Origin: Leptospirales bacterium
GTDB lineage: Bacteria > Spirochaetota > Leptospiria > Leptospirales > Leptonemataceae
Direction of reading: 5' to 3'
Assembly (NCBI GenBank): GCA_019694655.1
Contig: JAIBBN010000008.1
Coordinates: 62,001 to 126,000, forward strand
Length of the DNA: 64,000 bases
Shown in pieces: positions 51,297 through 60,219 of this stretch. The position numbers and the translations under genes were made by a program. Each line of letters opens with the position of its first letter. The stretch's first letter is position 1. The notes under the pieces were generated by a model. The model did no database searches. It saw nothing but the letters and a program-made list of their open reading frames with translations, and had not been told where the DNA came from.

Positions 51297-52379
51297 TCAA
51301 GGATTCTGGGCGCCCTTCTTCAAGCGGTCAAAAGGAGTCACAATGTCCGTTACGCGCACGCCAAAGTTTTCATCGATGACCACTACTTCGCCCTTGGCAA
51401 TCAACTTGCTGTTGACCAGCAAGTCCACCGGCTCGCCGGCCAGTTTCTCCAGTTCGATGATCGAGCCCTCGCCCAGGGCCAGGATATCCTTGATGTACAT
51501 TGGCGTCCGACCGAGTTCCACGGTCAGCGTCATCTTGACGTCCATCAAGAGGTTCATATTGGGTTGCAGCGGCCCCGGCCCCTGCTGCGAAAGCGGCGGA
51601 AAGCCAACGTCCTTGATGCCCGATTGACCTGGCATCGGTCCGCTTGGAACCTGGATGCCCCCGCCCATTCCCCCGCCCATTCCGCCAGCGCCTTGATTGC
51701 GCGAACGATTGTAAATATCGATGGCAAGGGCGAGAGGCAGAACCATCTGCACCCGCGATTCAAAGGCATTTTCCACGCTGAAGGGCAGTTGAATCTTCAA
51801 GTATGTCGGATAGCCGCGCAGCGCGAAGGGCTCTTCGGCGGCGGAGCGCACCTCAACCGGCATGGGCGTAATGGCCTGGCCAACCTTGGCCGAAAGCTGG
51901 CTGGCCATGGTGAATAGCATCGGGCCGACCGATTCTTTGACCACAGCGATCTGAGCGCTGTCCAGCGGTTGGTTGGCGGCCACAGTCGCTTCGTTGCCCA
52001 TGACGACCGCCGCCAGACGGGCGGCGTCCGCTTGCGGAATGAACAGAGCGACCGGTCCATTGAGTCCGCCGCTCAGGTTTTGTGCAAAGACAGTGTATTG
52101 ATTCTTGAGGTCGCGTTCGATGGCCGACTGGTCTTTGACCTCGGCGTAGGGCGCTCCGACGCGTGCGTTACGCGCCAGAATCATCCCCAGACCCTGGGTG
52201 CCGGCGCTCATGGCATGCTGAATCAGATCAGCCACGGTCTCGCGCTCCAGCGGCGACATATCCTGGCCAAGCGCTGAGGCTGCAACTGCCGGGCCGGCAT
52301 CGGATCCGGCGCCGGAAAAATCATCAGCGCCCTGCAGCAACAGGTCTATCTCTTCCTGTGAAAGCGAACCATCTACCAT
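51297..52379 (-). CDS. fliY: Flagellar motor switch protein FliY (FliN-type C-terminus)
   Basis: A 360-residue protein. The N-terminus (LSQEEIDLLLQG, residues 6-17) is the FliM-type CheY-binding peptide, followed by a CheC/FliM-like middle domain (~45-210). A Gly/Met/Pro-rich linker (GGMGGGMGGG) leads to a C-terminal SpoA/FliN domain (~275-350, VELGRTPMYIKDILALGEGSIIELE). This three-part layout is that of FliY rather than the short FliN. It heads the flagellar block. CheC-type phosphatase activity cannot be judged without alignment. Confidence 0.9.
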   Translation of the reverse strand: MVDGSLSQEEIDLLLQGADDFSGAGSDAGPAVAASALGQDMSPLERETVADLIQHAMSAGTQGLGMILARNARVGAPYAEVKDQSAIERDLKNQYTVFAQNLSGGLNGPVALFIPQADAARLAAVVMGNEATVAANQPLDSAQIAVVKESVGPMLFTMASQLSAKVGQAITPMPVEVRSAAEEPFALRGYPTYLKIQLPFSVENAFESRVQMVLPLALAIDIYNRSRNQGAGGMGGGMGGGIQVPSGPMPGQSGIKDVGFPPLSQQGPGPLQPNMNLLMDVKMTLTVELGRTPMYIKDILALGEGSIIELEKLAGEPVDLLVNSKLIAKGEVVVIDENFGVRVTDIVTPFDRLKKGAQNP

Positions 52380-52588
52380 TGCTGCAATCTCCGTCTATTC
52401 CGGCGCCAGAGCTATGGTCCAGGTACGCGGCCTTGCCGGACGCAACCTGGCCCTGCTACAATTTCGGAAGGAATTGCCCGCCGCCCGTGGAAAAAGCGGC
52501 GCTCAGGTCTGTCGCCTGCTGGAATCGCAGAGCAAAATTGGACGTCGGGCAAGCCTATTTCGAACCTGCAGCCCTCACGGCGGCGCTG

Positions 52589-54580
52589 TCAGCCCACCTG
52601 CCCAACCACACTCTCAAAGGGCCCAAGGGCGCAACTGATGCGGCCATCTTCCATCCGCCAGTTCAGCTCCTGCTCGGTCCAGAGGTCGCGCACGCCGCGC
52701 AAAGCGGAATCGGAGAGGCCAGGCGGGGCCGGCACAGTGATGCGGCCTGGCCTTGAGCCTGGATTCCAGAGGCCCAGATAGCCTGCAGGATTGTAGAGCC
52801 CGCGCGGGAAAGGATGTTCCAGCAGTCCCAGCGGAATCGGCGTAGCCGCAGCGCAGCGCCGATTGACCAGCAGCGCCTTCTCCCAGATTGCCAGGCGTTC
52901 CTCTTCCAGCTCCGAGAGATCGTCGGAGAGCAAGAGCATGCCGCCAGAAACAGACATTACCGAGGCCATCATGAGAACCTGGGCAAGACTCAGACTGCTG
53001 CGCCGTCCGCGCACCATCAAACAATCGGGATCATTCAACCATGTGCGTCGATGTAAGAAACTGCGCGTCAGCGTATTGATCAGCGCTCCCTGCGCCGTCG
53101 GATAATTTCGATCGTGCAGAAGTCGCGACAGGCCATTGCCGGACCAGACCTGATTCACATCGACGCTGATGCGCATTCCATCAACAAGCCCGGCTGCCGG
53201 CCAGAGCGGAGCGCCGCAACCAAGCAAAAAGGTCTTTCGTCCGGCGACCCGGCGAATCAGCTGCAAGACATCGTGAAGCCTGCGCGCTCCAGAGGATTGT
53301 GCATCGGCGCGCCGGCCGCGAAAACAAGCGGCAAAGAGGAAATCCAGCTTCAAATAATCGAAGCCCCAGTTGCGCACCAGGGTATCAATGACATTGGCCA
53401 ACCAGGCCTTGTAGTGTGGATGACTGACATCCAGAGCGTAGGCCCAGCCGCCCCATAGCGGGTTGTAGAGGGCGCGCACTGGCTTGCCGCTGTCTTCGTC
53501 ACGCAGGACCGCCTCCGGAAACTCGCGGAAGATGGCGGCGTTTTTCATGGCCACAAAGGGGGCCAGCCACAAACCGGCGCGCATCGATTGCGCTTTGATT
53601 TCGGCGGCCAGCGCCGCCATGCCTGCTGGAAACTGCTGGTTTGGTTGGGTCCAATCGCCCAGTGCGCGCTGCCAGCCATCGTCAATCTGAAATAGATCAA
53701 GGCGCAACTGCCGGCGACGAATCTCAGCCAGATTCTGGCGAAGGATTGATTCGGAAATCTTGTTGTAATAGTAGTACCACGAGCACCAGCCATGAATCGG
53801 CGCTTCGGCGCGGGTTCGGCCAAGTTGTGCACAGGCGCGCTGGACGGCGCTGTCCAGGAAGGTCTCAAAGCCGCCGACCTTGCGCGGCTCTCCAGGAAGA
53901 GAGAACTCCCAGAGCAACGGCGTCATTGATTCGCGCGCATGGTTGCCCATGGCGCGGCCGTTGAAATCCCAGATGGCTGCAAATTCCAGCAGGCGGCCGC
54001 TTTGCGGGTCCATTCGTAATCGAAATCGCAGGCTATGGTTGGCCGGAGCGCCGCCTGTAAACAAGATGCGCGCCGGCTGGTCGCTGTCCAATTCCTCAAG
54101 GCCAATCAACCATTCGCTATGAAAGCGACCGCGTCGCGCCAGCAAATGCAGGGGGAACCACTCTGGCAGCCAGCCCTGCAGCGGAGTCTCAAAATTTTCA
54201 TCCATGCGGTGCTTCCACGGAAGCCGCACAAAGGAGTCGCGGTCGCCGGCGCGCTTGAGGCCGCTGGCGCTCCAGGATTGATAGCCATGCTGGTAGATGC
54301 GGAATCTACGATCGATTTCGATCTGATCGTGCAGCGAGATGGAGGCGTATTTGCCGGCGCGTAGACTGATCTCCACCCGATCAAGGAAGATGATTGGTTC
54401 CTGACGGCGGCGAATCAAGGGGCGTAATTCGCCAGGACTGCGGTTGAGGTGCAGTTCCATTGCTGCATCGGCAGAGCAGAGCACATCGGCGCCCTTCAGC
54501 TCCTCCACAAGGAGGCGGTTTTTTTGGCCGGCCTTGCGACGGTAGAAGAGACGAACCTCGGCGGCGTCAGGAAAATTCAC
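52589..54580 (-). CDS. GH36-family alpha-galactosidase-like glycoside hydrolase
   Basis: A 663-residue enzyme with no signal peptide. The N-terminal beta-sandwich (~1-240) is followed by a TIM barrel with the GH36 marker GWCSWYYYYNKISE, FQIDDGWQ, and catalytic nucleophile Asp in YLKLDF (near residue 410). The acid/base Asp is probably in GMRISVDV (near 472). A beta-rich C-terminal domain ends the protein. The start is GTG at 54580 whose GTGA overlaps the stop of the SSS symporter gene, linking uptake and hydrolysis of an alpha-galactoside. Substrate specificity within GH36 is not certain. Confidence 0.87.
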   Translation of the reverse strand: MNFPDAAEVRLFYRRKAGQKNRLLVEELKGADVLCSADAAMELHLNRSPGELRPLIRRRQEPIIFLDRVEISLRAGKYASISLHDQIEIDRRFRIYQHGYQSWSASGLKRAGDRDSFVRLPWKHRMDENFETPLQGWLPEWFPLHLLARRGRFHSEWLIGLEELDSDQPARILFTGGAPANHSLRFRLRMDPQSGRLLEFAAIWDFNGRAMGNHARESMTPLLWEFSLPGEPRKVGGFETFLDSAVQRACAQLGRTRAEAPIHGWCSWYYYYNKISESILRQNLAEIRRRQLRLDLFQIDDGWQRALGDWTQPNQQFPAGMAALAAEIKAQSMRAGLWLAPFVAMKNAAIFREFPEAVLRDEDSGKPVRALYNPLWGGWAYALDVSHPHYKAWLANVIDTLVRNWGFDYLKLDFLFAACFRGRRADAQSSGARRLHDVLQLIRRVAGRKTFLLGCGAPLWPAAGLVDGMRISVDVNQVWSGNGLSRLLHDRNYPTAQGALINTLTRSFLHRRTWLNDPDCLMVRGRRSSLSLAQVLMMASVMSVSGGMLLLSDDLSELEEERLAIWEKALLVNRRCAAATPIPLGLLEHPFPRGLYNPAGYLGLWNPGSRPGRITVPAPPGLSDSALRGVRDLWTEQELNWRMEDGRISCALGPFESVVGQVG

Positions 54581-56328
54581 TCGCTCCTCCGAAACTGACG
54601 GCGCAGCATCCAGGCTACGATGGCCGAGGCCGCCAGCGCCAGGGCGCCCCAGCCAACCGCTTCAGCGTAGCGCCCAAACAATGCCGCGCCGAGCGCAAAA
54701 AGCAGTCCGTAAATCATCAGCACTGCCGACAGCCAGCCCGCAAAATCGGGGGCCAGTACGCGCCAGGAAGAGCGCTGTGGGTCGCCGCTGATGGCCAGCC
54801 AGCCAGGACCAGGCGGTCGTACCCGCTGGTAAAAGCGCTGCAAGGTCTGCGGCGATTCTGGTCCGGCCAGATAGACCGCTGCCAGCGTACAGACAACTAC
54901 CGCCGGTGCAATCCAGAACAGATTTTGCGGAGAGGCCGGGACCTCGACGCCCAGACTGGCCGCCAGCTTCATAGCGCTTACAATCCAGAGCGGCGCCACC
55001 ATCGCCACAATCTCGGCCAGGGCGTTGATGCGCCACCAGTACCAGCGAAGAATCAGGACAAAGCCCATGCCAGCCGTGCAGCTGAGCAAGAATTCCCACG
55101 CGCCCTGAACGGATTTCAAAACGGTGAAAGACAAAAGCAGCGATAGCACAAGCAGAAGCAAAGAAACGACGCGCGCCGCGCGGATGCCGCCCTGCTCCTG
55201 CTGCTTGCGCATCCAGAAGCGGCGGAGAAAGTCGTTCACCACATAGGAAGCGCCCCAGTTCAGGTGCGTGGCAATGGTGGACATGTAGGCGCCCAGAAAG
55301 GCCGCAGCCAGCAGACCGCGCCACGGCGAACCCAATATATCGCGAATCAAGTATACATAACTTTCCTCGCCATGCGCCGCATCAAGCCCGGGATAGATTA
55401 CAATCGCGGCCAGTGCGGCAAGAATCCAGGGCCAGGATCGCACACAGTAGTGAGCGATCAAGAACCACAACGCGGCCTTGACGCCGTGCCGTTCGTCACG
55501 CGCCGACATGATTCGCTGCGCAATATAGCCGCCGCCGCCGGGCTCCTGCCCCGGATACCAGGAGGCCCACCATTGCACCAGAACGTAGGCCAGAAAAGCG
55601 GACGAGGCAATGCTACCCGCGCCGCCGCCGCTCTCGAAGCGCGGCAGCAACTGCAACATAGCCTCCGGCAGCGCTGCGCCAAGTCCGCCGGCCTGCTGCA
55701 CGGCGGGATGACCCGCCGCAAACCACGCCAGGGCGATGCAGCCGCCCATGGCCACGGCAAACTGAAAGGCATCAGCAATGGCAACGCCCCACAGTCCAGT
55801 CAGGGCCACATAGAGCAAGGTTGCCGCCGCTGCGGCGCTGACCGCCAGACGCGGATCGATTTCAGGAAAGAGGACTGCGGCAATCTTGTACATTGCCAGA
55901 TTGACCCAGGCCATCACCACGATATTCAAAAACAGTCCAAAATAGATCGCTTTGAAGCCGCGCAGGAAGGCCGCCAGCGGCCCGCTGTAGCGCAGCTCGA
56001 TAAACTCCAGGTCAGTGAGCACCCCGGCCCGTCGCCAGAGCCGCGCAAAAAAGAAGACAGTGAGCGCGGCGCCAATCGCGGCGCTCCACCAGATCCAGTT
56101 GGCGCTGATGCCGCCGCCGCGCACCAGGCCAGTGACGGCCAGGGGGGTATCAGCGGCAAAGGTAGTGGCTACCATGCCGGTGCCGACCAACCACCACGGA
56201 GCGCTGCGGCCGGAGAGGAAGTACTCGGACAGCGAGGCGCCGCCGCGCCGGCTGAGCATCAGGCCCATTCCCAGGCTCAAACCGAAATAGAGCACAATGA
56301 GCAGGATATCGCCGCTGGAAAATTGCAT
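54577..56328 (-). CDS. Sodium:solute symporter coupled to the GH36 gene
   Basis: A 583-residue SSS-family transporter with about 14 hydrophobic segments. The N-terminal signature YFLSGRSAPWWLVGTGMVATTFAADTP (residues ~37-63) and VALTGLWGVAIADAFQFAVA near 185 are typical. The ATG at 56328 begins just before helix 1; the upstream open frame (to 56619) is basic and Cys-rich, so it is shadow. The GTGA overlap with the alpha-galactosidase suggests a sugar or galactoside substrate. The protein is longer than the other symporter here, mostly through C-terminal helices. Confidence 0.87.
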   Translation of the reverse strand: MQFSSGDILLIVLYFGLSLGMGLMLSRRGGASLSEYFLSGRSAPWWLVGTGMVATTFAADTPLAVTGLVRGGGISANWIWWSAAIGAALTVFFFARLWRRAGVLTDLEFIELRYSGPLAAFLRGFKAIYFGLFLNIVVMAWVNLAMYKIAAVLFPEIDPRLAVSAAAAATLLYVALTGLWGVAIADAFQFAVAMGGCIALAWFAAGHPAVQQAGGLGAALPEAMLQLLPRFESGGGAGSIASSAFLAYVLVQWWASWYPGQEPGGGGYIAQRIMSARDERHGVKAALWFLIAHYCVRSWPWILAALAAIVIYPGLDAAHGEESYVYLIRDILGSPWRGLLAAAFLGAYMSTIATHLNWGASYVVNDFLRRFWMRKQQEQGGIRAARVVSLLLLVLSLLLSFTVLKSVQGAWEFLLSCTAGMGFVLILRWYWWRINALAEIVAMVAPLWIVSAMKLAASLGVEVPASPQNLFWIAPAVVVCTLAAVYLAGPESPQTLQRFYQRVRPPGPGWLAISGDPQRSSWRVLAPDFAGWLSAVLMIYGLLFALGAALFGRYAEAVGWGALALAASAIVAWMLRRQFRRSE

Positions 56329-56466
56329 CGCTGAAACGAGGAGAACCGCAGCTCGCCGGCGCCTGCTGGCAAGGCATTTTGTTGCAGGCTTCTCCTGACT
56401 TGATTGTTGTTGTTTTTCTCCGCTTGCGTCGCCAGCTTGTGGCGGCCGCGCTCCAGGCGCTTTGCA

Positions 56467-57273
56467 ATGCACAATTCTCAGCGCAGCGACTCCGCAGTTT
56501 TTTTCGACCTGGATGGACTGTTTTTTCACCCGCGTGCACACTGGAAGGCTCTTGACCCTCACCTGGCGCGGCTTGGCGAACGTGTACACTGGAAGGAGGC
56601 GCTGGCGGCCTTTCGCCACTTGCGCTGGCGCGCCGAGCCCGTTTCACTCACCAACTTTTTTGGCATCGACGAGATTGCGCTGTCTCTTCAGGGACCGGAG
56701 CAGCAACGCAGCCTCAGCGCCACCGAACGATTGCTGCGCGCGGCGCACGGTCACAAATCCAATGGCCGGCATTTATACCTGATCTCGGCCTGTCCTTTTC
56801 GCGAGCTGCTGGACGTAATCGAACTGTGGATGCCGCGCCCGCGTCGCTACCCGCTGCTGGAAAATCCCTTTCAACAAGCTGGATTCATTACCGTATCGCT
56901 TCCGCCGGCGCCTCCGGGCTTTAGCGATGCCGATGCCGAACGCGCCGGCTATGTGGACCGCAGCGTTGCAGCTCGTCCGCGCTTTGATCCGGAAGAATTG
57001 GCCAATCCCTCGCGCCGATCGCAGCTACGGCGTCGCAAGCTGGTGCGCATGGCCTCGCTCTTGCGCTACAAGCGCGACGGCGACGCCCCCCGCGACCCGA
57101 CAGCGGTTGGCGGAGTTTACGATCGTCTGCAATTGTATCATACCGAGGCCGACTACGCCCATGAGATCGAAGAACTGTGCGCGCGCGAAGCGGCGCACTG
57201 GCGCGACCGCAATGCGCTCTATGCCGAGTTTATCGATCCCCTGGAAACGGTGACCATTCAGCGCAGCGTTTAG
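56467..57273 (+). CDS. HAD-like hypothetical protein
   Basis: A 268-residue protein opening AVFFDLDGLFFHPR, which matches HAD motif I (DxDG followed by hydrophobics). YLISACPF near residue 120 could be motif II (Ser). The rest is charged and Arg-rich and does not match a known HAD subfamily, so phosphatase activity is uncertain. The ATG at 56467 is chosen; the upstream frame is hydrophobic but unrelated. It is divergent from the symporter gene, and its stop codon overlaps that of the convergent xer gene. Confidence 0.65.
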   Translation: MHNSQRSDSAVFFDLDGLFFHPRAHWKALDPHLARLGERVHWKEALAAFRHLRWRAEPVSLTNFFGIDEIALSLQGPEQQRSLSATERLLRAAHGHKSNGRHLYLISACPFRELLDVIELWMPRPRRYPLLENPFQQAGFITVSLPPAPPGFSDADAERAGYVDRSVAARPRFDPEELANPSRRSQLRRRKLVRMASLLRYKRDGDAPRDPTAVGGVYDRLQLYHTEADYAHEIEELCAREAAHWRDRNALYAEFIDPLETVTIQRSV

Positions 57274-58187
57274 CCGCGCGGATGAAACTTCTTGTGCACT
57301 TCTTTGAGCGTGCGACTGGCCAGGTGCGTGTAAATCTGCGTAGTGGAAATATCGATGTGACCGAGCAGCTCCTGGACGCTGCGCAGATCGGCGTTGTTTT
57401 CGATCAGATGTGTGGCAAAACTATGACGGAAGGTGTGCGGCGTAACGACTTTGCGAATTGAGGTTCGCTGCAGATACTTCTTGAGCAGCCGCCAGACCGA
57501 TTTGCGATTCAAAAAATCGCCCTTCTTGCTGATGAATAGATAGTCGCTGAAGCGGCTTTTCAAAATATCTTCGCGGGCGCCCTCAATGTAGCGCTTCAGG
57601 ATGTTGAAGGCCTTTTCGCCAAAGGGCACCAATCGCTCGCGTCCGCCCTTGCCGCGCACTGTCAGGAACATGTTTTCCAGATCGACATCTTCCATCTTGA
57701 GATTGCAGGCTTCGGAGATGCGCAGGCCGCTGGAGTAGAGCAGTTCAAACATTGCCTTATCGCGCAGCTCGTAGGGGTCATCCTCGCGAATCGCGTTGAA
57801 TAATTCCTCGATTTCCGGCAAGCTGAGGTAGTCGGGAAGGGTCTTTTTTACTTCCGGCGTCTGGATCTTGTCTGCCGGATTGCTTTCGACCTTGTTCTCT
57901 TCTTTCAGGAACTTATAGAATTGACGCAGCGCGGCCACGGCGCGGGCCAGAGAGCGGCTGGAGATCTTTTTGCGCCGCTGCTCCTTCAGGAAGTTGGCAA
58001 TATCTTCAGTTTCGACTTCAAGGAAATCCTTGCTGGTCTTATCCAGAAAGGTCTGGAACTTCTTGATGTCATAGGTGTAGGAAAAGATGGAATTTTCCGA
58101 CAGCCCCTTCTCGACCAGGAGAAAGTCCTGGAATTGCTTGATCAGCTTTTGTTGATTCTGGACCAACTCCGCACCCGCCCCGACCAT
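57270..58187 (-). CDS. xerD: Tyrosine recombinase XerC/XerD
   Basis: A 305-residue site-specific recombinase. The N-terminal SAM-like core-binding domain spans ~12-100. The catalytic set is complete: Arg156 (SSGLRISEACNL), Lys180 (VRGKGGRERLVP), His251 and Arg254 (HTFRHSFATHL), His277 (LLGHIDI) and nucleophile Tyr286 (QIYTH). Length and motifs fit the chromosome-dimer-resolution Xer proteins rather than an integrase of a mobile element, and no element surrounds it. Which of XerC or XerD it is cannot be settled here. Confidence 0.9.
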   Translation of the reverse strand: MVGAGAELVQNQQKLIKQFQDFLLVEKGLSENSIFSYTYDIKKFQTFLDKTSKDFLEVETEDIANFLKEQRRKKISSRSLARAVAALRQFYKFLKEENKVESNPADKIQTPEVKKTLPDYLSLPEIEELFNAIREDDPYELRDKAMFELLYSSGLRISEACNLKMEDVDLENMFLTVRGKGGRERLVPFGEKAFNILKRYIEGAREDILKSRFSDYLFISKKGDFLNRKSVWRLLKKYLQRTSIRKVVTPHTFRHSFATHLIENNADLRSVQELLGHIDISTTQIYTHLASRTLKEVHKKFHPRG

Positions 58188-58309
58188 CTGGATCTTTTTT
58201 CGGCTGGTAACATAATCGGTCTGTAACGTCGCCTGGTCAGAAAAAATTCAAGGCGGGTCAATTTGATTTTGCCGGGCGGCAAAAGGTTCGAAGAGAATGC
58301 TACAGCGCC

Positions 58310-59173
58310 ATGGAACTTAAACAATTTGTCCGCCGCGGCCTGCTCAACGAGACTCCCGGCTATCGCACCGTGCTACGCTTTGGCAACGCCCCCCCTGCCC
58401 ATGTCCTGATGTTGCTGGAGGGTCGCGCCCGGCGCAAACTGGCGTTAAAGCCGGGTCGCTGGCTGTACGAGAATTTCTATCCAGTCTCCTTTGTCGGACT
58501 GGAAGATCTGCTGCAGGGTCGGTCGCGGCCGGGCGGCGCCGGCGTCTATCCCGGATCGCATTATGTCCTCTGGGAAGCGGAGGACTTTCGCAATGCGCTG
58601 AATATCCAGCCCGATCTGGCGCGTCGGGCGATCTTCGAACTGAGCCGGCGTATCCGCATCTGCGATGAGCGTCGTCATACAACCGATCCCAGCCTGCGGC
58701 GCGAACATGAGACTTCGCTGGCGGCGCCCTCCTCCGAATTAAGCGATGCCCTCTATGAAATGAGTTTTGCCGAAGAGGATGCCTTCCCGCCCCATCTGGT
58801 GGAAAAGTTTTCGCGCCGCTTTGCGCCGGGCGAGGCGCTGATGCTGCAAGGCGATCGCAGCGCGGAACTCTTCATCGTAATGGAAGGGCGGCTCAGCGTT
58901 TACCAGAGCCATGATGGCGAACGCCGCAAGATCGACATGCTGGCCGACGGAGATATGGTCGGGGAGATGGCGCAATTTGATGGTTTGCCGCGATCGGCCG
59001 ATGTGATTGCTGAAACGCAGACAACTGCGCTGGCGCTGAGTCCCGAAAACTTTGATGTTCTCTTCCAGTTGCACCCGCGCTGGAGCCGCAAGTTAATGGA
59101 GACCCTTTCCGACCGGCTGGAACAAAGGCGCCGCATGCTGGCGGAGGCGCCGCTTCAGGGTCTTGCTGGCTAA
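58310..59173 (+). CDS. Cyclic-nucleotide-binding-domain protein
   Basis: A 287-residue cytoplasmic protein. The C-terminal CNB domain (~155-270) has the phosphate-binding cassette GEMAQFDGLPRSADV, with the Arg that contacts the cyclic phosphate, so ligand binding is expected. The N-terminal ~140 residues include a region resembling a second, degenerate CNB (FGNAPPAHVLMLLEGRA). No helix-turn-helix follows, so it is not a CRP-type regulator. It is the only candidate cAMP effector in a window with three cyclases, but lies far from them. Confidence 0.82.
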   Translation: MELKQFVRRGLLNETPGYRTVLRFGNAPPAHVLMLLEGRARRKLALKPGRWLYENFYPVSFVGLEDLLQGRSRPGGAGVYPGSHYVLWEAEDFRNALNIQPDLARRAIFELSRRIRICDERRHTTDPSLRREHETSLAAPSSELSDALYEMSFAEEDAFPPHLVEKFSRRFAPGEALMLQGDRSAELFIVMEGRLSVYQSHDGERRKIDMLADGDMVGEMAQFDGLPRSADVIAETQTTALALSPENFDVLFQLHPRWSRKLMETLSDRLEQRRRMLAEAPLQGLAG

Positions 59174-59225
59174 TCGACTGACGACAATCACTTGCCAAAG
59201 CCCAGGGGCTTTTCAAACAACGGCT

Positions 59226-60203
59226 ATGAAATGGCTGCGTCGTATTCTATTCTCCTTGCCGCTGCTATTTTTTGCGGCGGCCACAGGCGTAGCCTTCTAC
59301 TTCACGAACAGGGCGCTGTATCCGGAGTGGAAGACGACGCCGGGCGAATGCCCTGAGCGACGCAGGGACTGGGGAAAAGACTGCGGCGATGCCAGTCGCA
59401 ACGGCGAATACTTTGTTCGTGACATCAATCTGTCATCTGCCGGCCCGCTTGCCCTGGACACGCCGGCCTGGTTTCTTTCAGCTGCCGACAACCGCGAGCG
59501 CCTGACGCTTGCAACGGACGGCGCATTTCATCCAGCAGGCCGCTGGGCGGCGGCGTTCATTCATGGCGGCGGCGCCGACCGACGCGAGGGCTATCGCTAC
59601 GCCCGTTACTTTTTGAGCCGTGGTATCGACTATTACATGCTCGATACAGTCTGCCATGGTTCCGCGCCCTGTGCCGAGAACAAAGCCTTGAGCTTTGGGG
59701 CCCGCGAGCAACAGGCGGTGCGCAATCTCTATGCCGCCGTTCGCCCCAAATATGACGGACTGATCCTGATGGGAACCTCGGTGGGGGCGACCTCGCTGCT
59801 CGACGCCCTGCCTGACCTTCCAAAGGTGAATGCGGTGATTGCCGAGAATCCGATGTTCAGCCCGGAGCAATTTTTCCTGGATACTCCGGCCGCGCCGTCT
59901 TTCTTTCCCAAAGTCTACCGGCGACTGCTCTTCTCACTGGCGGCGTGGCGCGCTGATTTTCCAACGGATATGAGCCCGGCGGCTCGCTTGCTCCACTATT
60001 CCGGCGCGCCAATCTACTTCTTGCACAGCACAGAAGATCGACTTATTCCGCCGCACCATTCCGAAGACCTCTACGCGGAATACAAAGGTACTAAACTATT
60101 GTGGATTACAAACAAAGGTCAGCATGCCCGACTCTGGAATGCCGACCCGGCGGACTACGAGCGAAGGCTGGACGACTTTCTAAATCGACACGCCCTGCGC
60201 TAG
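59226..60203 (+). CDS. Membrane-anchored alpha/beta hydrolase
   Basis: A 325-residue protein with an N-terminal membrane anchor or signal segment (residues 6-25). The hydrolase domain has the oxyanion-region HGGGADRREG, the nucleophile elbow GTSVGA, a likely acid in STEDRLIP and His in GQHARLW, in the canonical order. Four Cys in the first half (GECPERR, KDCGD, TVCHGSAPC) suggest disulfides and a periplasmic location. The ATG at 59226 precedes the anchor; the frame overlaps the CNB gene upstream but that part is shadow. The substrate is unknown. Confidence 0.8.
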   Translation: MKWLRRILFSLPLLFFAAATGVAFYFTNRALYPEWKTTPGECPERRRDWGKDCGDASRNGEYFVRDINLSSAGPLALDTPAWFLSAADNRERLTLATDGAFHPAGRWAAAFIHGGGADRREGYRYARYFLSRGIDYYMLDTVCHGSAPCAENKALSFGAREQQAVRNLYAAVRPKYDGLILMGTSVGATSLLDALPDLPKVNAVIAENPMFSPEQFFLDTPAAPSFFPKVYRRLLFSLAAWRADFPTDMSPAARLLHYSGAPIYFLHSTEDRLIPPHHSEDLYAEYKGTKLLWITNKGQHARLWNADPADYERRLDDFLNRHALR

Positions 60204-60219
60204 CGGCGCGGCTGTTCCT

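Noticed and set aside
52414-52638. Plus-strand ORF of 74 codons between fliY and the GH36 gene
   Set aside because: No ribosome binding site, no recognisable features, and it runs into the GH36 gene end. The 209-base gap most likely holds the fliY promoter, but no convincing boxes were seen.
55264-56334. Long plus-strand open frame (356 codons) opposite the SSS symporter
   Set aside because: Low-complexity Gln/Gly/Arg composition and complete overlap with a clear transporter gene.
57270-58187. Tyrosine recombinase as the integrase of a mobile element
   Set aside because: Motifs and length fit housekeeping XerC/XerD, and no attachment repeats, phage genes or flanking tRNA were found.
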